From NCBI GenBank assembly GCA_905116865.2, contig CAJHNH020006902.1, positions 759,849 to 823,848 on the forward strand: a stretch of 64,000 nucleotides of DNA, given 5' to 3'. Positions 12,101-21,639 of the stretch are shown here, piece after piece. Both the position numbers and the translations under genes were made by a program. The notes beneath the pieces are model-generated. The model did not search any database. It was not told where the DNA came from and was given only the letters and a program-made list of their open reading frames with translations. Each line of letters opens with the position of its first letter. Position 1 is the first letter of the stretch. This DNA comes from Candidula unifasciata. Its lineage: Eukaryota; Mollusca; Gastropoda; Stylommatophora; Geomitridae.

Positions 12101-12423
12101 TCTACACTAACAGCATTACACTCCAAACCATAACCATGCGACGTATCATGTCTCTCTGCTGTACGTACATCACTGGTAAAGCTTACATCTGCTGTGCTGG
12201 TTGTACTACTGTCTCTGAAAACATTTAAGTCACTCTCTGATTGTCTGATATAATCATCATTCTCTAAACATACAGTATCCTCATCCTGGTTCATGTCACT
12301 GTCTATCTCTACTGTAGGACAGTCTATCAAGGACTCTGACTCTAGCAGGGTATTCTCCTCCTCTTCAACTTTAATTTCTTCCGGTTTTATTTCCAGATGT
12401 GTTTTCTCTACATCTGCTGACAT
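9160..12423 (-). CDS. Z1: large C2H2 zinc-finger protein, 33 fingers
   Basis: A 1087-residue single-exon frame. Residues 1 to about 145 form an acidic leader with I-K-P-E and I-K-V-E motifs (psi-K-x-E, the SUMO consensus). Thirty-three C-x2-C-x12-H-x3-H fingers follow, most joined by H-T-G-E-K-P linkers. The eighth has Tyr in place of the second zinc Cys, and a truncated remnant (Y-K-C-D-I) sits after finger 14. The start chosen is the first ATG (12421-12423, A at -3). The frame stays open upstream to a splice acceptor at 12450-12452, so a 5' exon is expected. Proteins of this build are nuclear DNA-binding transcription regulators; the target is unknown. No KRAB, SCAN, BTB or ZAD domain is visible. 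Fingers 17-23 and 24-30 are an internal duplication. It is the largest intact gene of the cluster. Confidence 0.9.
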   Translation of the reverse strand: MSADVEKTHLEIKPEEIKVEEEENTLLESESLIDCPTVEIDSDMNQDEDTVCLENDDYIRQSESDLNVFRDSSTTSTADVSFTSDVRTAERHDTSHGYGLECNAVSVDHTYARTVEQMFESNMYEVTLSETEGLDQRVGNQTLEKPYTCDICAASFSQDSFLILHKRMHAIEKYFQCDICSKTFALSSKLRKHRIMHSAEKTYEGDITTYECKICGAAFPYPSQLSNHERTHTGEKPYKCDVCDLSFYHLYQLSNHTRTHTGEKPYKCDICSAAYSLQSTLSNHKRIHTREERYKCDLCDAAFSHLYKLSHHKRFHEGKESYQCNLCGMAFENSRTLSNHTKIHTGKKPYKCNIYDSAFSHLFKLSNHQKVHTGEKPHKCDDCGAAFDFPYKLSNHKKIHTGEKPFKCDLCVAAFSQQYKLSNHRRIHTGEKPYKCNDCGAAFDYPSSLSKHTKMHTGEKPYKCDICEASFSYPDSLLNHVRIHTGEKPHKCEDCGAAFSLPRKLTNHKRIHTGERPFTCEICDKTFSLASTLLNHKKIHTKEKSYKCDIEEKPHICEFCSAAFSRYSSFKKHQQIHTGEKTHKCDDCGAEFDYLSKLSRHKRTHTKEELYKCKTCHAVFSCKADFKDHKVIHPVEKPYKCDDCGAAFPYLSHLTYHKRIHTGEKPYICDICGAAFAFMSILSGHKKTHTGEKPYKCDICGGVYSTKSNLKIHIRMHTGEKPFKCDVCEESFLYSWKLLTHKSIHTGEDHFTCVDCGAGFTDARALTKHNVTHTGEKPYKCYICSAAFFDKGSLTVHSRIHTGEKPYKCKACDATFSCKEEYKDHKAMHPVPKPYKCDDCGTSFSHLSHLSNHKRIHTGEKPFVCDICGAAFAFTGILSGHKKTHLGEKPYKCDICGGVYSTKSNLKIHQRMHTGEKPFKCDFCEESFLYSWKLLTHKSIHTGENRFKCVDCGAGFTDVRALKKHNVTHTGEKPYRCDVCGATFFDKSSLTVHNRIHTGEKPYKCDICGAAFSCSSHLKAHIRTHTGEKPFICDVCGATFAQNGQLKEHTYTHTNKKPHKCDVCGKSFPFMGKLKKHKLRHSRVKTL
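9425..10600 (-). repeat. 588-bp tandem duplication of seven fingers inside Z1
   Basis: Two units (about 9425-10012 and 10013-10600) align at an offset of exactly 588 bp, which is 7 x 84. For example 'tattgtgcac' at 9441 matches 'tactgtgcac' at 10029. Finger signatures repeat in order: F-S-C-K, Y-L-S-H / H-L-S-H, S-I-L-S-G / G-I-L-S-G, S-T-K-S-N-L, Y-S-W-K-L-L, T-D-A-R-A / T-D-V-R-A, F-F-D-K. Confidence 0.9.
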
Positions 12424-12475
12424 TATCACCAACTCTGCCTTGGTGGTTTCTGAAACATAAAAAAAAAAAAAACAG
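12424..12475 (-). other. Z1 exon 5' boundary: splice acceptor and polypyrimidine tract
   Basis: On the minus strand a run of T is followed by 'atgtttcag' and then 'aaaccaccaagg'. The AG is at 12450-12451 (CAG = 12450-12452). The same 'gtttcag/aaacca' boundary occurs at Z2 (22905-22907) and Z5 (44680-44682), which supports a real conserved intron end. Confidence 0.75.
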
Positions 12476-14420
12476 TAACAAAAACTGAAAGCAAAAAACT
12501 GTAAAACTTAAAACTTTGTGACACTAGTAGTGTTAATGTTGTCTCTAAAGTTTAACCAACAATATTACCACAGAGTGTTACCTCTGCTAGCAAAGAATCT
12601 ATTCCTGAACTACTATTGTTAGCCGAAATCTCTGTTAGCCTAAACATGATTTTCCATGATTTCTACTGATTGTTGAGATAATTAGGATCACAACATGGCC
12701 ACCTTATATTAGCATGCGCATCCACTAAAATATTCCTTAGCTGAATCAAAATTTATTAGGTGAACTGAAAAACAGCCAATAATATCTTCATTAGTTAAGG
12801 TAGCATTGTATTGTCAGTTATTTATAGATATTTGACAGTAAGAATTCTCTGATGCTCCTTAAACGCCTGAAGAGAATAGACCAAATCATCTTGTCTTGCT
12901 TGTGGAATGAAAGTGCACATTCAGCTCTGATGATTTATATATGAGCCAAACAGCTCTCTGCCAGTGTCTTCGAGCTGAACAGACCCCAGAGCAGATGTGA
13001 AGCAACATGTGACCACACTCAGCAGACCTGACAACAAAGCTCTGGAGACTCTGAACTCATGTCCAGCCTATGCCTATAGCAGATTAAGCACATAACCAAA
13101 GACTGCTGAAGAAGTCTGAAGCAATCTCACAATAAAACAAGACTAGCCTCTTATTTCGATACCTGGCATTTGAAGATTTTACTTTCTCGGGCAGGCCACA
13201 GTTTTGTTCATTATTGTTCCTCTATGCTTGCCCTTAAAAGGGTGGTTAACATGTTGTGGTTTACAGCCAGGGCTGCAATACCGATATCTTTCAGACTGAC
13301 ACACTTAATTTTTTTCTGTCTATTTGTGCTCCCTGTTTGAAAACTCTAGCAGAAAGCTGGATTGTTCATCCACTTTTGGACCTTCATCTTGTCCCCCTAG
13401 CAGGGGCCCTGTTTCTAAAATGAGCACTGAGAGGTTATCTGGGTCTTAACCTAGTGTGAGCTCTGGTTCTGGTGCACAACATGTGGTTCAGCACATCTAC
13501 ATCCCAATCTGATGTCAGCAAACTCCTAATGAGTCCATCTTTTGGCTTCACAGCATCTTTCTTGGGAGCAGCATGTTTCTTGGGAGCAGCATGTTTCTTG
13601 GGAGCAGCATGTTTCTTAGGAGTGGAGGTGGGTCTAATCCTCCACCCAATCTCCCCAAAACAGTCTTGTAACCTACAGATGTCACTTTAACTCTTTCCGT
13701 CCCAGGGGATTTAGCATCAGAGGTGAAAGGAGTAGAGAGACATAATATTGGTGGATCTTACGTTTATTGGGCTCCTAGGTAGGAACCCATGAACTTATGA
13801 TGAGTTCCTTGGGACTAGAAGAGCTAAGGTTGTGTTTTAGGTTCAACTTTCTTCGATCTAGATGTAATTATTAAAATTAAATTTTACCAGATAACAAGCC
13901 GTCTCTAACTCTAAGCAGCGTTTTTTATTTCCATTGGTTCTTTTCCATAAAAAAATGTATTATTTGTATAGTTTACTGAAGCTAAGAACCAACATCCCAG
14001 TACTCAAAATATTGCCACAAGTGCTCCATCCCTGTGTTCAACGCTCCATCCCTGTGTTCAGCAGGTGGCAGTGAGTCCCTTTTCTGATGGTACCATTAGC
14101 AGTTTACTTATACGTATACATCTGCACGGTTCGCTTCCTCCCAAATGGCCTTGAAAACATAGTTCTACGTGCATCAATTCAACACCCAGTGTTGCCGAAC
14201 CAGCCAGATATAGTAGTGATATATGGCTTTAAACATGTCTCACTTGGCCATCCCTTGTCTCCAAGCAAATAGATGGAGGTCAAGCAAATTCAGGTTAGAT
14301 TCAAATCAAAGCACAAGAACTATTTCACAGAAGACTAGAAGAAGCTAGGACTGGAACTAGCGCACACATCCCGTCCTGGGAGGCGGCATTTATTTACTGA
14401 AGCACAACTGCGGCGGTCTG
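12476..14420. other. Z1 upstream flank, homologous to flanks of Z2, the Z4 remnant and Z5
   Basis: No coding gene. The block near 13190-13310 ('gcaggccacagttttgtt', 'tgtggtttacagccaggg') matches 23515-23640 (Z2), 36930-37050 (remnant) and 46270-46380 (Z5). Sequence at 14330-14420 resembles 47160-47255 upstream of Z5. The flank probably holds intron 1 and the 5' exon/promoter, which I cannot place. A short minus-strand SINE-A end lies at about 13325-13390. Confidence 0.5.
13555..13630. repeat. 18-bp minisatellite, about 4 copies
   Basis: 'tttcttgggagcagcatg' repeats about four times, the last copy changed. It produces an in-frame F-L-G-A-A-C repeat in a 72-codon frame that I do not regard as a gene. 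Confidence 0.85.
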
Positions 14421-15199
14421 TCGGAAGACAGTATAAATCTGATGCCTCTTTTGTTTATTAAGAAGTAAATCACAAGAATGCTAAATGAAACTAAAAAAGA
14501 TAAAGTTCAGCAAATAAAAGTGAACACATTTAAACAAATGCAACTGAAAGTTTCACATAACGTCTTTACCAAGAAATATTTAACAAAACCGCAGAATCAC
14601 AGAGCACGACCGACAAACGGGAAGATCAATATAACGGAAATGCGAAAACTATCGACAAAACTAGTTGATACGAAACGAAACGAAGGAATGTTAACAAATA
14701 CAAAGGATTAGTGAAGATTCTATGACATCACTTGGTGCAAACCCAAAGATGGTCCGATCTCTCCCTAATAGCTCCACAAGCTTAAAACGAAGGACGACGC
14801 CAGTTCTGTGTTGATTAATCACGCGTCTTGGGCCGTCAGTGGAATGTAAATTTCCTGCAGTTCAAGGTTGCACCCCATGTTCATCAGCATGGACCTGTAA
14901 ACGAAGTCATGATTTTTACCGTATTATCTTCGCAGTAAGGGCACCGATGTCATCGCTTCTGTCAAGTACCCGACCAGCCAAAGCAACCACAGCAACATAT
15001 AATAGCGGAGATAAATAAGAGAAACACAGTTAGAGCCAGGCATGCACCCAGTGCTAGATTTAGGCATAGGCTAAGATACAGCTTGAAGCCTCACACTCTG
15101 CACGGGCCTCAAAAAAATCCTAGTGTTTGCTCACAACTACACTTTACTTTAAATAGAGCCTTTAGGGGATTATAAAATATAATTTATGTGATTGTGCAG
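14421..15199. other. Spacer upstream of Z1
   Basis: A 77-codon Lys/Thr-rich frame (14478-14711) is AT-rich and unlike known proteins. The stretch 14500-14690 weakly matches 38040-38110 and 50820-50900 ('acggaaatgcgaaa'-type words) in the flanks of other paralogs. It is thus part of the duplicated block and not a gene. Confidence 0.4.
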
Positions 15200-15470
15200 A
15201 ACTATTCTTTTATATTTCTTTTACTAAACGTTCTCCTTCTTTTGTCGTCTGGCTGATGCCAGGTTGTAACCCAATGTCGTGGTTTTCTGTATTTTTCTTG
15301 CACTTCTCGAGTGGTTTGAGTGATGGATTTGTTCAAAATTTTGCAGGTTTTATCTACAGCATTTATCCACATCAGTCTTGGTCTTCCTGCTAGATGTTCT
15401 ACTGTAAAAAGTCCCATATTTAGTCTGGTCTAGTTGCATTCTCATTATATACCGAACCATTTCATTCTTT
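15200..15470 (-). repeat. LINE reverse-transcriptase C-terminal fragment
   Basis: The minus-strand frame has G-R-P-R-L-M-W-I-N-A-V and further on R-K-P-R-H-W-V, the G-R-P-x-x-x-W tail of non-LTR ORF2. The preceding part is frameshifted. Confidence 0.55.
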
Positions 15471-15484
15471 GTCTGTCAATATAA

Positions 15485-15815
15485 TCCATAGTCTTATTCC
15501 AACTTTCTCTCTAAAGCAGTAATGCTGGTATTCGTAACCCGATGGTACAAATAACCGTCTGATGGTATATCCGTCTCATCCTTTCCCTGAGTGTTGAGCG
15601 TCAGCCAGATTCCCAAGTAACTCCTCACAGCGCCATTCTCCTCTGACCATAATGATCTATCTGCGCCTATGCACTGTTCACCCATTCCCAAAGGGCCCTA
15701 ACAATATAAAACTTGTCATGCATAAATTCGCCCCTAAGTGGTGCAGAGCCAGCCAGTCTGTCTGCCTGCTCATTTCCCATCATGCCAGCATACCTGGAGA
15801 GGTCGTACCTTGGAG
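15485..15815 (-). repeat. LINE-R 3' fragment
   Basis: The reverse complement carries the same words as 40600-40760 and 29250-29390 ('ccctcacagcgccatt'-like, 'ggtgcagagccagcca', 'ctgcctgctcatttccca'). These encode the G-N-E-Q-A-D ... G-S-A-P-L-G-G region near the end of the RNase H domain. Broken frames. Confidence 0.65.
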
Positions 15816-16429
15816 TGGCTGCTGCATGGGAGGACTGAGCACGCATGGAAATGCCCAGTTTTGGGAATGCCAGCGGTTTTCAGATGATAAGGCGACAGGT
15901 TTCCATGTAAGCCGTAGTGCATTGCAAACCATGCCATTATCCATATAGCTTAGTTTCCAGCAGAGATAAAGGCATCTAAATAGAGCTGTTTTCTTAAAAG
16001 AGATGGGTGATTTGATCCATGGTGCAATATTTTATGGCAATGGAAAAGCTGTTGGAGATGTGGTATAATATGTTCACTGAAACGATCTGCTAACTGCTCA
16101 CCGACTTCATTCACATTTGTAACACACATTTTATTCTTTAACTGGCGGAAGATAATAGGTTGCAAGATTCATAAGTAAATAATTACCTCATTTTTTAAAT
16201 AAATCCTATGAGAAGGGGACCAACGGAGTATGATTACCGATGAATAGAGCGGGACAGAACCAAAAGGAAGCACTGTATGGGTTGGCTTCAGTTCTCAGTA
16301 TTACCACTAATATTTTTATGCAGGGACATTCATGATACAGGAAATAAAGTCCGGAAAGTGAGCTAGTTTGTGAGACGTTGTGTCTCAGCTGCAGAGAAAA
16401 AGCCTCATTATCACCAGACATTATATGTG
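15816..16429. other. Spacer with small retroelement debris
   Basis: 15814-15880 resembles 60625-60670 ('ttggagtggctg', 'ggaggactgagca'), the terminal W-L/R-T-E-H-x-W-x-C-P part of the second RNase H LINE family. The rest holds only short frames. Confidence 0.35.
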
Positions 16430-17210
16430 GCCACGACAAGGGTATTAGCATGGGTGGGTACTCAAGTTCACACATGGGTGCCTACTGTGACTGGGTTTGT
16501 CAGATAAGAATTGGTTGCATCACTGCGCATGTTGCAAATGGCTGGCCTAACCTTTACCTTTGCGTTGGGTTATAGAGGTGTTGGAGGTAAAAAGCGCGCA
16601 GATTATCTGGCAGACGCTGCAGCTGCTATGACTGGTCTGGTACTTAATTCAGCTGCAGAGGGGAACACTTTAATATTACCCTTGACCTATTGTGTGGCCG
16701 TTACAAGGATATTAGCATGGCTGGGTGCTCAGGATTTATCACACCCTTGCATACTCTGTGACTCAATGAATATGCTCATGAAAATCCAGCCTGGGTTCAC
16801 TGGCCAAGAATAGATTGTATCACTATGTACTTCATGAATTGCTAGCCTAACCTTTATCTCTGCTTCAGGTGTTCAAGGCAGCGAATGTGCTTATTATCTG
16901 GCTGACTCTGCAGCTGCTATGACTGGTCTGCACTTGAAAGAAATGATATCATCAATGCCATGTGCAGCACTAACTTCAAAGATGAATGCGGCCAAGTGCA
17001 TTACTCCATTCCCTTGTCCAGGTTGATGGACATAGGCATGTAAGGTACAGCTGCAAGAAATCAACATTTCACCAAAGGCACAAGACTTTGATAAGTCAAC
17101 ACAGAACAGGCGTCCTCAGTCGTTTTACGCCCATGAGGCTACTGAGGAGGTGATCGGAGCACCTCTGGATCTGTATGCAGTGCTGTGATGATAATCCTCA
17201 CTGATCACTT
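16430..17210 (+). repeat. Second LINE family: RNase H region, internally duplicated
   Basis: The plus frame near 16690-16800 shows L-A-W-L-G-A-Q, then C-D-S-M-N-M-L, the RNase H Asp-containing strand. G-V-x-G-x-x-R-A-D-Y-L-A-D (about 16575-16615) is the His/Asp end motif. The block is present twice about 270-290 bp apart ('gcatgggtgggtactc' at 16449, 'gcatggctgggtgctc' at 16717; 'atgactggtctg' at 16627 and 16919). A terminal G-T-A-A-R-N-Q-H-F-T stretch follows to about 17210. Frames are broken. Confidence 0.6.
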
Positions 17211-17239
17211 ATATTTGTTATGCATGGGAATTCCTGATG

Positions 17240-17600
17240 AATGGAAGCGAATCATGGAAATTATCCACGTGTGAGTTGCAGAATGTGGTGTTACAGAACA
17301 CTGATGATAACCCTATGGGCAGATTATCAAAATATTTTAGGAACACTGTTATACAACAGTGAGTGTTGGAAAATGACAGCAAGAATTACATACAAACTAG
17401 AGACAATTCAAGATGATTGTCTAAGGAGAATCCTGCGAATACTTTGGCCAAACAAGATCACAGATACACAACTGAAAAGGAACAATTCACGGGTGTATGG
17501 TCAGCTCAGAGATCCATCATCCACATTTGAAAAGAACCCTCATGAAGAGCGCTGCTGCTATCAAGTTAATGAGTGCTGGGAAAATGTTGATATTTAGGAG
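17240..17600 (+). repeat. LINE reverse-transcriptase C-terminal fragment
   Basis: A 118-codon plus frame has L-L-Y-N-S-E-C-W-K-M-T, then L-E-T-I-Q-D-D-C-L-R-R-I-L-R-I-L-W-P. This is the typical thumb and C-terminal region of RTE/CR1-like non-LTR reverse transcriptases. No catalytic palm (F/Y-A-D-D) remains. Confidence 0.7.
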
Positions 17601-17754
17601 CTGGTGTAGGAGTTTTTCAAAGGAACCTTGTTGTATGCATCTTCCAAGTCTAGTGTCACAGCACGTTTCCACTCCTGTATGGAAACCTTCATAGACTTCG
17701 TACGCAAAAATGGCAGCATTACTCCATGTGGTCGATATTCTCCCAATGCTTAAG

Positions 17755-18095
17755 GTAGTCTACCTATATTTTATAAACGCCACTTGGTGGGTGATGTGGT
17801 CAGCATCACACCGGCCACCTTGACCTCCCAGGACTGTACCTGGTACCCACTCAAGACCTAGGAGCCAAGGTCATTTTTGAAAAACAATCCGGCCCCCTTC
17901 AGGAACCGAACACATGACCTTCTGATCCGCAGCCGAGCTTCTAGCTGCTAGACAACGGCAGCTTCCGTTTGTTGTTATTTACTAGTAATTTTCTTTGCCA
18001 CACTTTTTTTTTCTAGCAGTTTTTCAGTGGTGTTTTGCAAACTGATAATTCAGTAGCACATTGTAATGACAATAAAATGACAAAAGAATTAAGAC
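17755..18095. repeat. Parent segment of the mosaic at 18165-18640
   Basis: An interspersed-repeat-like segment ('ggaaccgaacacatgacctt', 'gatccgcagccgagc') resembling a tRNA-type SINE end. Its words recur in the same order 400-500 bp downstream, separated by pieces of the 44-bp minisatellite. Confidence 0.6.
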
Positions 18096-18164
18096 ATAAG
18101 ACCTGTTAATTGTAAAAAAAAACTTTTGCACGACATTCAGGCGTATCAACAGTATATAGGATAG

Positions 18165-18640
18165 ACCTATATTTTATAAGACAGAGAAGATGGCTAAACG
18201 CCACTATGGTGACAGGTGATGTGGTCAGCACTATAATCAACAGTTATAAGACAGAGAAGGCCGCCTTTACCTCCCAGGACTGAGAAGATGGCTACAACCA
18301 CTCAACAGTTGGGTCGACCTGGACAGCCAAGGTCATTTTTGAAAAGACAATCCGGCCCCCTAGTAGGAACAGTTATAAGACATGACCTTCTGATCCGCAG
18401 TATGAACAGTTCTAAGCCAGAGAGACCATGGCAGCTTCCGTTTTATAAGACAGTTATGGCTGGATTTATTAGTAATTTTCTTTGACAAGATGGCTTTTCA
18501 ACCACTAGTATCAACAGTTTTAAGACAGAGGTGTTTTGCAAACTGATAATTCAGTAGCTGCTTACATGTCTGAGAAAAATAATGACAGTCAAATGAGATA
18601 AATTCAAAAGGAATGAAGAAATAAGAGAAATGTCTGGGCA
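18165..18640. repeat. Mosaic of minisatellite units and the 17755-18095 segment
   Basis: Short blocks from the parent segment ('cctatattttata', 'gtgatgtggtcagca', 'cctcccaggactg', 'ccaaggtcatttttgaaaa', 'catgaccttctgatccgcag', 'gcagcttccgttt', 'gtgttttgcaaactgataat') alternate with blocks of the 44-bp unit ('taagacagagaagatggct', 'atcaacagttataagacaga', 'caaccactagtatcaacagt'). Order is kept in both. It looks like two sequences merged piece by piece. Confidence 0.75.
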
Positions 18641-19478
18641 ACCACTATTATCAACAGTTGTAAGACAGAGAAGGTGGCTGGACAACCACTAGTATCAACA
18701 GTTATAAGACAGAGAAGATGGCTGGACAACCACTAGTATCAACAGTTATAAGACAGAGAAGATGGCTGGACAACCACTAGTATCAACAGTTATAAGACAG
18801 AGAAGATGGCTGGACAACCACTAGTATCAACAGTTGTAAGACAGAGAAGATGGCTGGACAACCACTAGTATCAACAGTTATAAGACAGAGAAGATGGCTG
18901 GGCAACCACTAGTATCAACAGTTATAAGACAGAGAAGGTGGCTGGACAACCACTAGTATCAACAGTTGTAAGACAGAGAAGATGGCTGGACAACCACTAT
19001 AATCAACAGTTATAAGACAGAGAAGATGGCTGGACAACCACTAGTATCAACAGTTATAAGACAGAGAAGATGGCTGGGCAACCACTATAATCAACAGTTA
19101 TAAGACAGAGAAGATGGCTGGGCAACCACTAGTATCAACAGTTATAAGACAAAGAAGGTGGCTGGACAACCACTAGTATCAACAGTTGTAAGACAGAGAA
19201 GGTGGCTGGGCAACCACTCTAATCAACAGTTATAAGACAGAGAAGATGGCTGGGCAACCACTAGTATCAACAGTTATAAGACAGAGAAGATGTCTGGACA
19301 ACCACTAGTATCAACAGTTATAAGACAGAGAAGATGGCTGGACAATCACTAGTATTAACAGTTATAAGACAGAAAGGGAATGTCTGGACAACCACTAGTA
19401 TCAACAGTTATAAGACAGAGAAGATGGCTGGACAACCACTAGTATCAACAGTTATAAGACAGAGAAGATGGTGCTATA
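18641..19478. repeat. 44-bp minisatellite, about 19 copies
   Basis: The unit reads 'agaagatggctggacaacca' then 'ctagtatcaacagttataag' then 'acag'. Copies differ by few changes (gatgg/ggtgg, ctggac/ctgggc, ctagta/ctataa). The last unit runs without a break into the LINE fragment at 19470, so its 'acagttataagacagagaag' part reads T-V-I-R-Q-R-R, which is also LINE coding sequence. Confidence 0.9.
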
Positions 19479-19735
19479 TAGGACACATCCTGAGAGGAAA
19501 CCAGCAGAGATTCACCTGCTGCGGGCATTCAAATGAGAATTAAAATGATTGAGGAGGTGAGGACGCCCAAAAGAAACCATAAGACGAATGCTGATGAGAG
19601 AGACCAAAGCTGCTGGACTAGATTCCATGCACGATATTGAACTAATCGCACAAGACAGAGTGGAATGGAGGAATAGACTGCTAGCCCTATTTGAGATATA
19701 ATGGCACAACAGGAAAATGAATGAATAAATAATTA
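19470..19735 (+). repeat. LINE reverse-transcriptase C-terminal end
   Basis: Reads R-R-W-C-Y-I-G-H-I-L-R-G. After a frameshift it gives P-K-E-T-I-R-R-M-L-M-R-E-T-K-A-A-G and L-I-A-Q-D-R-V-E-W-R-N-R-L-L-A-L. This is the conserved end of an RTE-like ORF2. Related ends are at 62220-62400 and 62580-62770. Confidence 0.75.
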
Positions 19736-19739
19736 TCAT

Positions 19740-20160
19740 CATGTCCAGTTAGTACAGATGTTTTATCCCTGAGGGTCATCCCTGAAGCTAGAGAGTTTGT
19801 GCTTTTTGTGGCAGGCAGATAGCCATTGCACGGAGAGAAAATGAACTATGTAGAATATCTAGGTGCAGTGAAGCAGATCCTCTCATTTTTCACTTTTCTA
19901 ATATATAAGACTGCAAGCATGCAGATCTTGTTTGCAAGAAACAGACATTACCCTTAAAAATTTACATAGGAAATTAACACATTTGCAATGTTCGTATCTC
20001 TTTAATCTAGTCAATCACAGATTTTACACAATTAATGATCAGGCTTAATATGTATATATACATGTACATTAATATGTACTAGAGTGTAAGCAGAAAATTG
20101 TGTCTACACGTATAGAGTTTTAATCGTAAACATGTTTACACATGTAAATTGTCTTTTTAG
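19740..20160. other. Z2 3' flank, homologous to other zinc-finger gene flanks
   Basis: 19770-19860 ('catccctgaagctagagagt', 'ggcaggcagatagccatt') and 19940-20060 match 31860-32090, 33795-34025 and 42330-42560. There is no gene; it is part of the duplicated gene block. Confidence 0.55.
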
Positions 20161-20164
20161 CACT

Positions 20165-20320
20165 CACTGGCTGTAAACTCTGGCAAACAGTTCTAGTTGT
20201 TTGTTCACTTCTGGACTTAAGTTCTGCATGCAAATTTTAAAGACCTGATTTATGCAGACTGTTGGTTCCCCAGCCCTCAGACTTTACACAAGACCCCTAA
20301 ATAGTCCATCTTTTATAACA
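20165..20320 (-). repeat. SINE-A copy, minus strand, truncated
   Basis: 'ctgtaaactctggcaaacag' through 'cagactgttggttccccagc' and a short further stretch. The head is missing. Confidence 0.7.
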
Positions 20321-20656
20321 TTATATGTAGAAAGCAGAAACATTAAACTCCACACATTTTACTCTCAGGTGCTTATCTCCAGCATACCTCTCATGAGTTG
20401 CGGATTTTTAATTAAGTTGGGAACCAGCTTTTATTTAATCACCATGCATCGCTGCAAACGTTACTGATGTCCAAACCATTTCCACACATATGTCAATTAC
20501 TGTATATTCTAATTTTTCAGGGGTATAGCAATTACTAGTCAAACAAAGATCACAGAAATTCACCGCTTTAAGAAAACTTAGTTTCCCATACAGGAGTTTT
20601 CGAGATAAGTGTGAGAGTGTGACAGCAGGAGTTCTGAAAAGCACAATAAATAGTAA
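20321..20656. other. Spacer
   Basis: Short frames on both strands without family resemblance; nothing else seen. Confidence 0.4.
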
Positions 20657-20658
20657 TA

Positions 20659-20788
20659 CAGTAAAACCTCGTTAACACAAATTCCCAGGGACCAAAATTG
20701 AGTTTGTGTTAAAAACATGATAGCTATCCAGGGACCGACAGTAATATATAATACATCCCAGCAAGTTTGCATCAATGTGGTTCCACTG
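20659..20788. mobile_element. Tigger/pogo-like MITE, 130 bp
   Basis: Begins CAGTAAAACCTCG and ends GGTTCCACTG. The ends are imperfect inverted repeats, flanked by TA on both sides (20657-20658 and 20789-20790). This is the hallmark of mariner/pogo-superfamily non-autonomous elements. No coding capacity. Confidence 0.7.
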
Positions 20789-20934
20789 TAATACCAGATA
20801 AAAATAATAATAACCAGCGATTTAATTTTTAGGCAGGCGCAACATGTGCAGCTGCACAAGGCAGCAAAATATTGCTAGTAGTAATAAATAGTCTGACTAA
20901 GCTCAATCTTTTGTGTCATTTTTTTAATGAGCTT

Positions 20935-21170
20935 TTTATGAACAGTGCGGAGGCACAGATAGATCATTAAGGTCTCAGGAGAATGGCACTGCGAGGAGTT
21001 ACCAGAGGATCTGGGCGACGCTCGACACTCAGGGGAAAGGCAAGACGGATATACAATCAGACAGTTACTTGTACCATCGGAATTTTAACTCTTCGCTTGC
21101 TGCTAAAGATGGGGATGGAGCGCTTATGGGGGTGTCCCGAGTGCTATGACGTCGATTCTTAATTCAACAT
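20935..21170 (+). repeat. LINE-R 3' end fragment
   Basis: Plus-strand counterpart of 40480-40720: 'aacagtgcggaggcacagat', 'gggaaaggcaagacggat', 'ctgctaaagatggggatgga', ending 'cgattcttaattcaac'. It encodes the post-RNase H tail with frameshifts. Confidence 0.7.
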
Positions 21171-21218
21171 TAATGAGCTTTTCAATTGTAGTGATTGTTT
21201 GCTGTGGGTTTACCATCA

Positions 21219-21392
21219 CAGTCAAGTCCACGTAAGTCGAACTCGGATAAGTCGAATTTCGGTTAAGTCGACATGACCAGCTTAGTGCGGGCAATTTTCT
21301 CTATTGTGTGTGCTGTCTGGATAAGTAGAAGTCCTGATAAGTGGAAGCATTTTCTTAGGTCCCTGCGACTTCTGCTTATCCAGACTTGACTG
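21219..21392. mobile_element. Tigger/pogo-like MITE, 174 bp
   Basis: Left end CAGTCAAGTCCACG and right end CAGACTTGACTG form inverted repeats. TA follows on the right (21393-21394) and CA precedes on the left, so one target base has mutated. The inner part repeats 'gataagt.gaa' words, as in other Tigger-derived MITEs. Confidence 0.7.
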
Positions 21393-21394
21393 TA

Positions 21395-21639
21395 GTTTGT
21401 CTTCAAGCTGTTTTTATAAATTTGTTTTATCTGCTGTGTATTCTGTTAAGTTTAAATATTTCAATAAAGTTTAAAAATAAAGTCAATAATTTGACAACTC
21501 ATTGTTGGTAATCTGTAAACAAATAGCAATACAGACTGCTGAGGGAAGACGGGGCGCAAATTAATGACTGCACAGGGTCATCATTTCATAAGAATACAGG
21601 CCTGATAATAACATAGAATAAAACCAGAAGTGACAGAGC
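21395..21639. other. Spacer
   Basis: AT-rich; nothing recognised. Confidence 0.4.

Noticed and set aside
13472..13690. 72-codon frame with F-L-G-A-A-C repeats
   Set aside because: Created by an 18-bp minisatellite; no flanking coding signal.
18641..19478. Possible CRISPR-like array
   Set aside because: The 44-bp units are contiguous without spacers and the genome is eukaryotic. The same applies to the 25-bp and 80-bp arrays.
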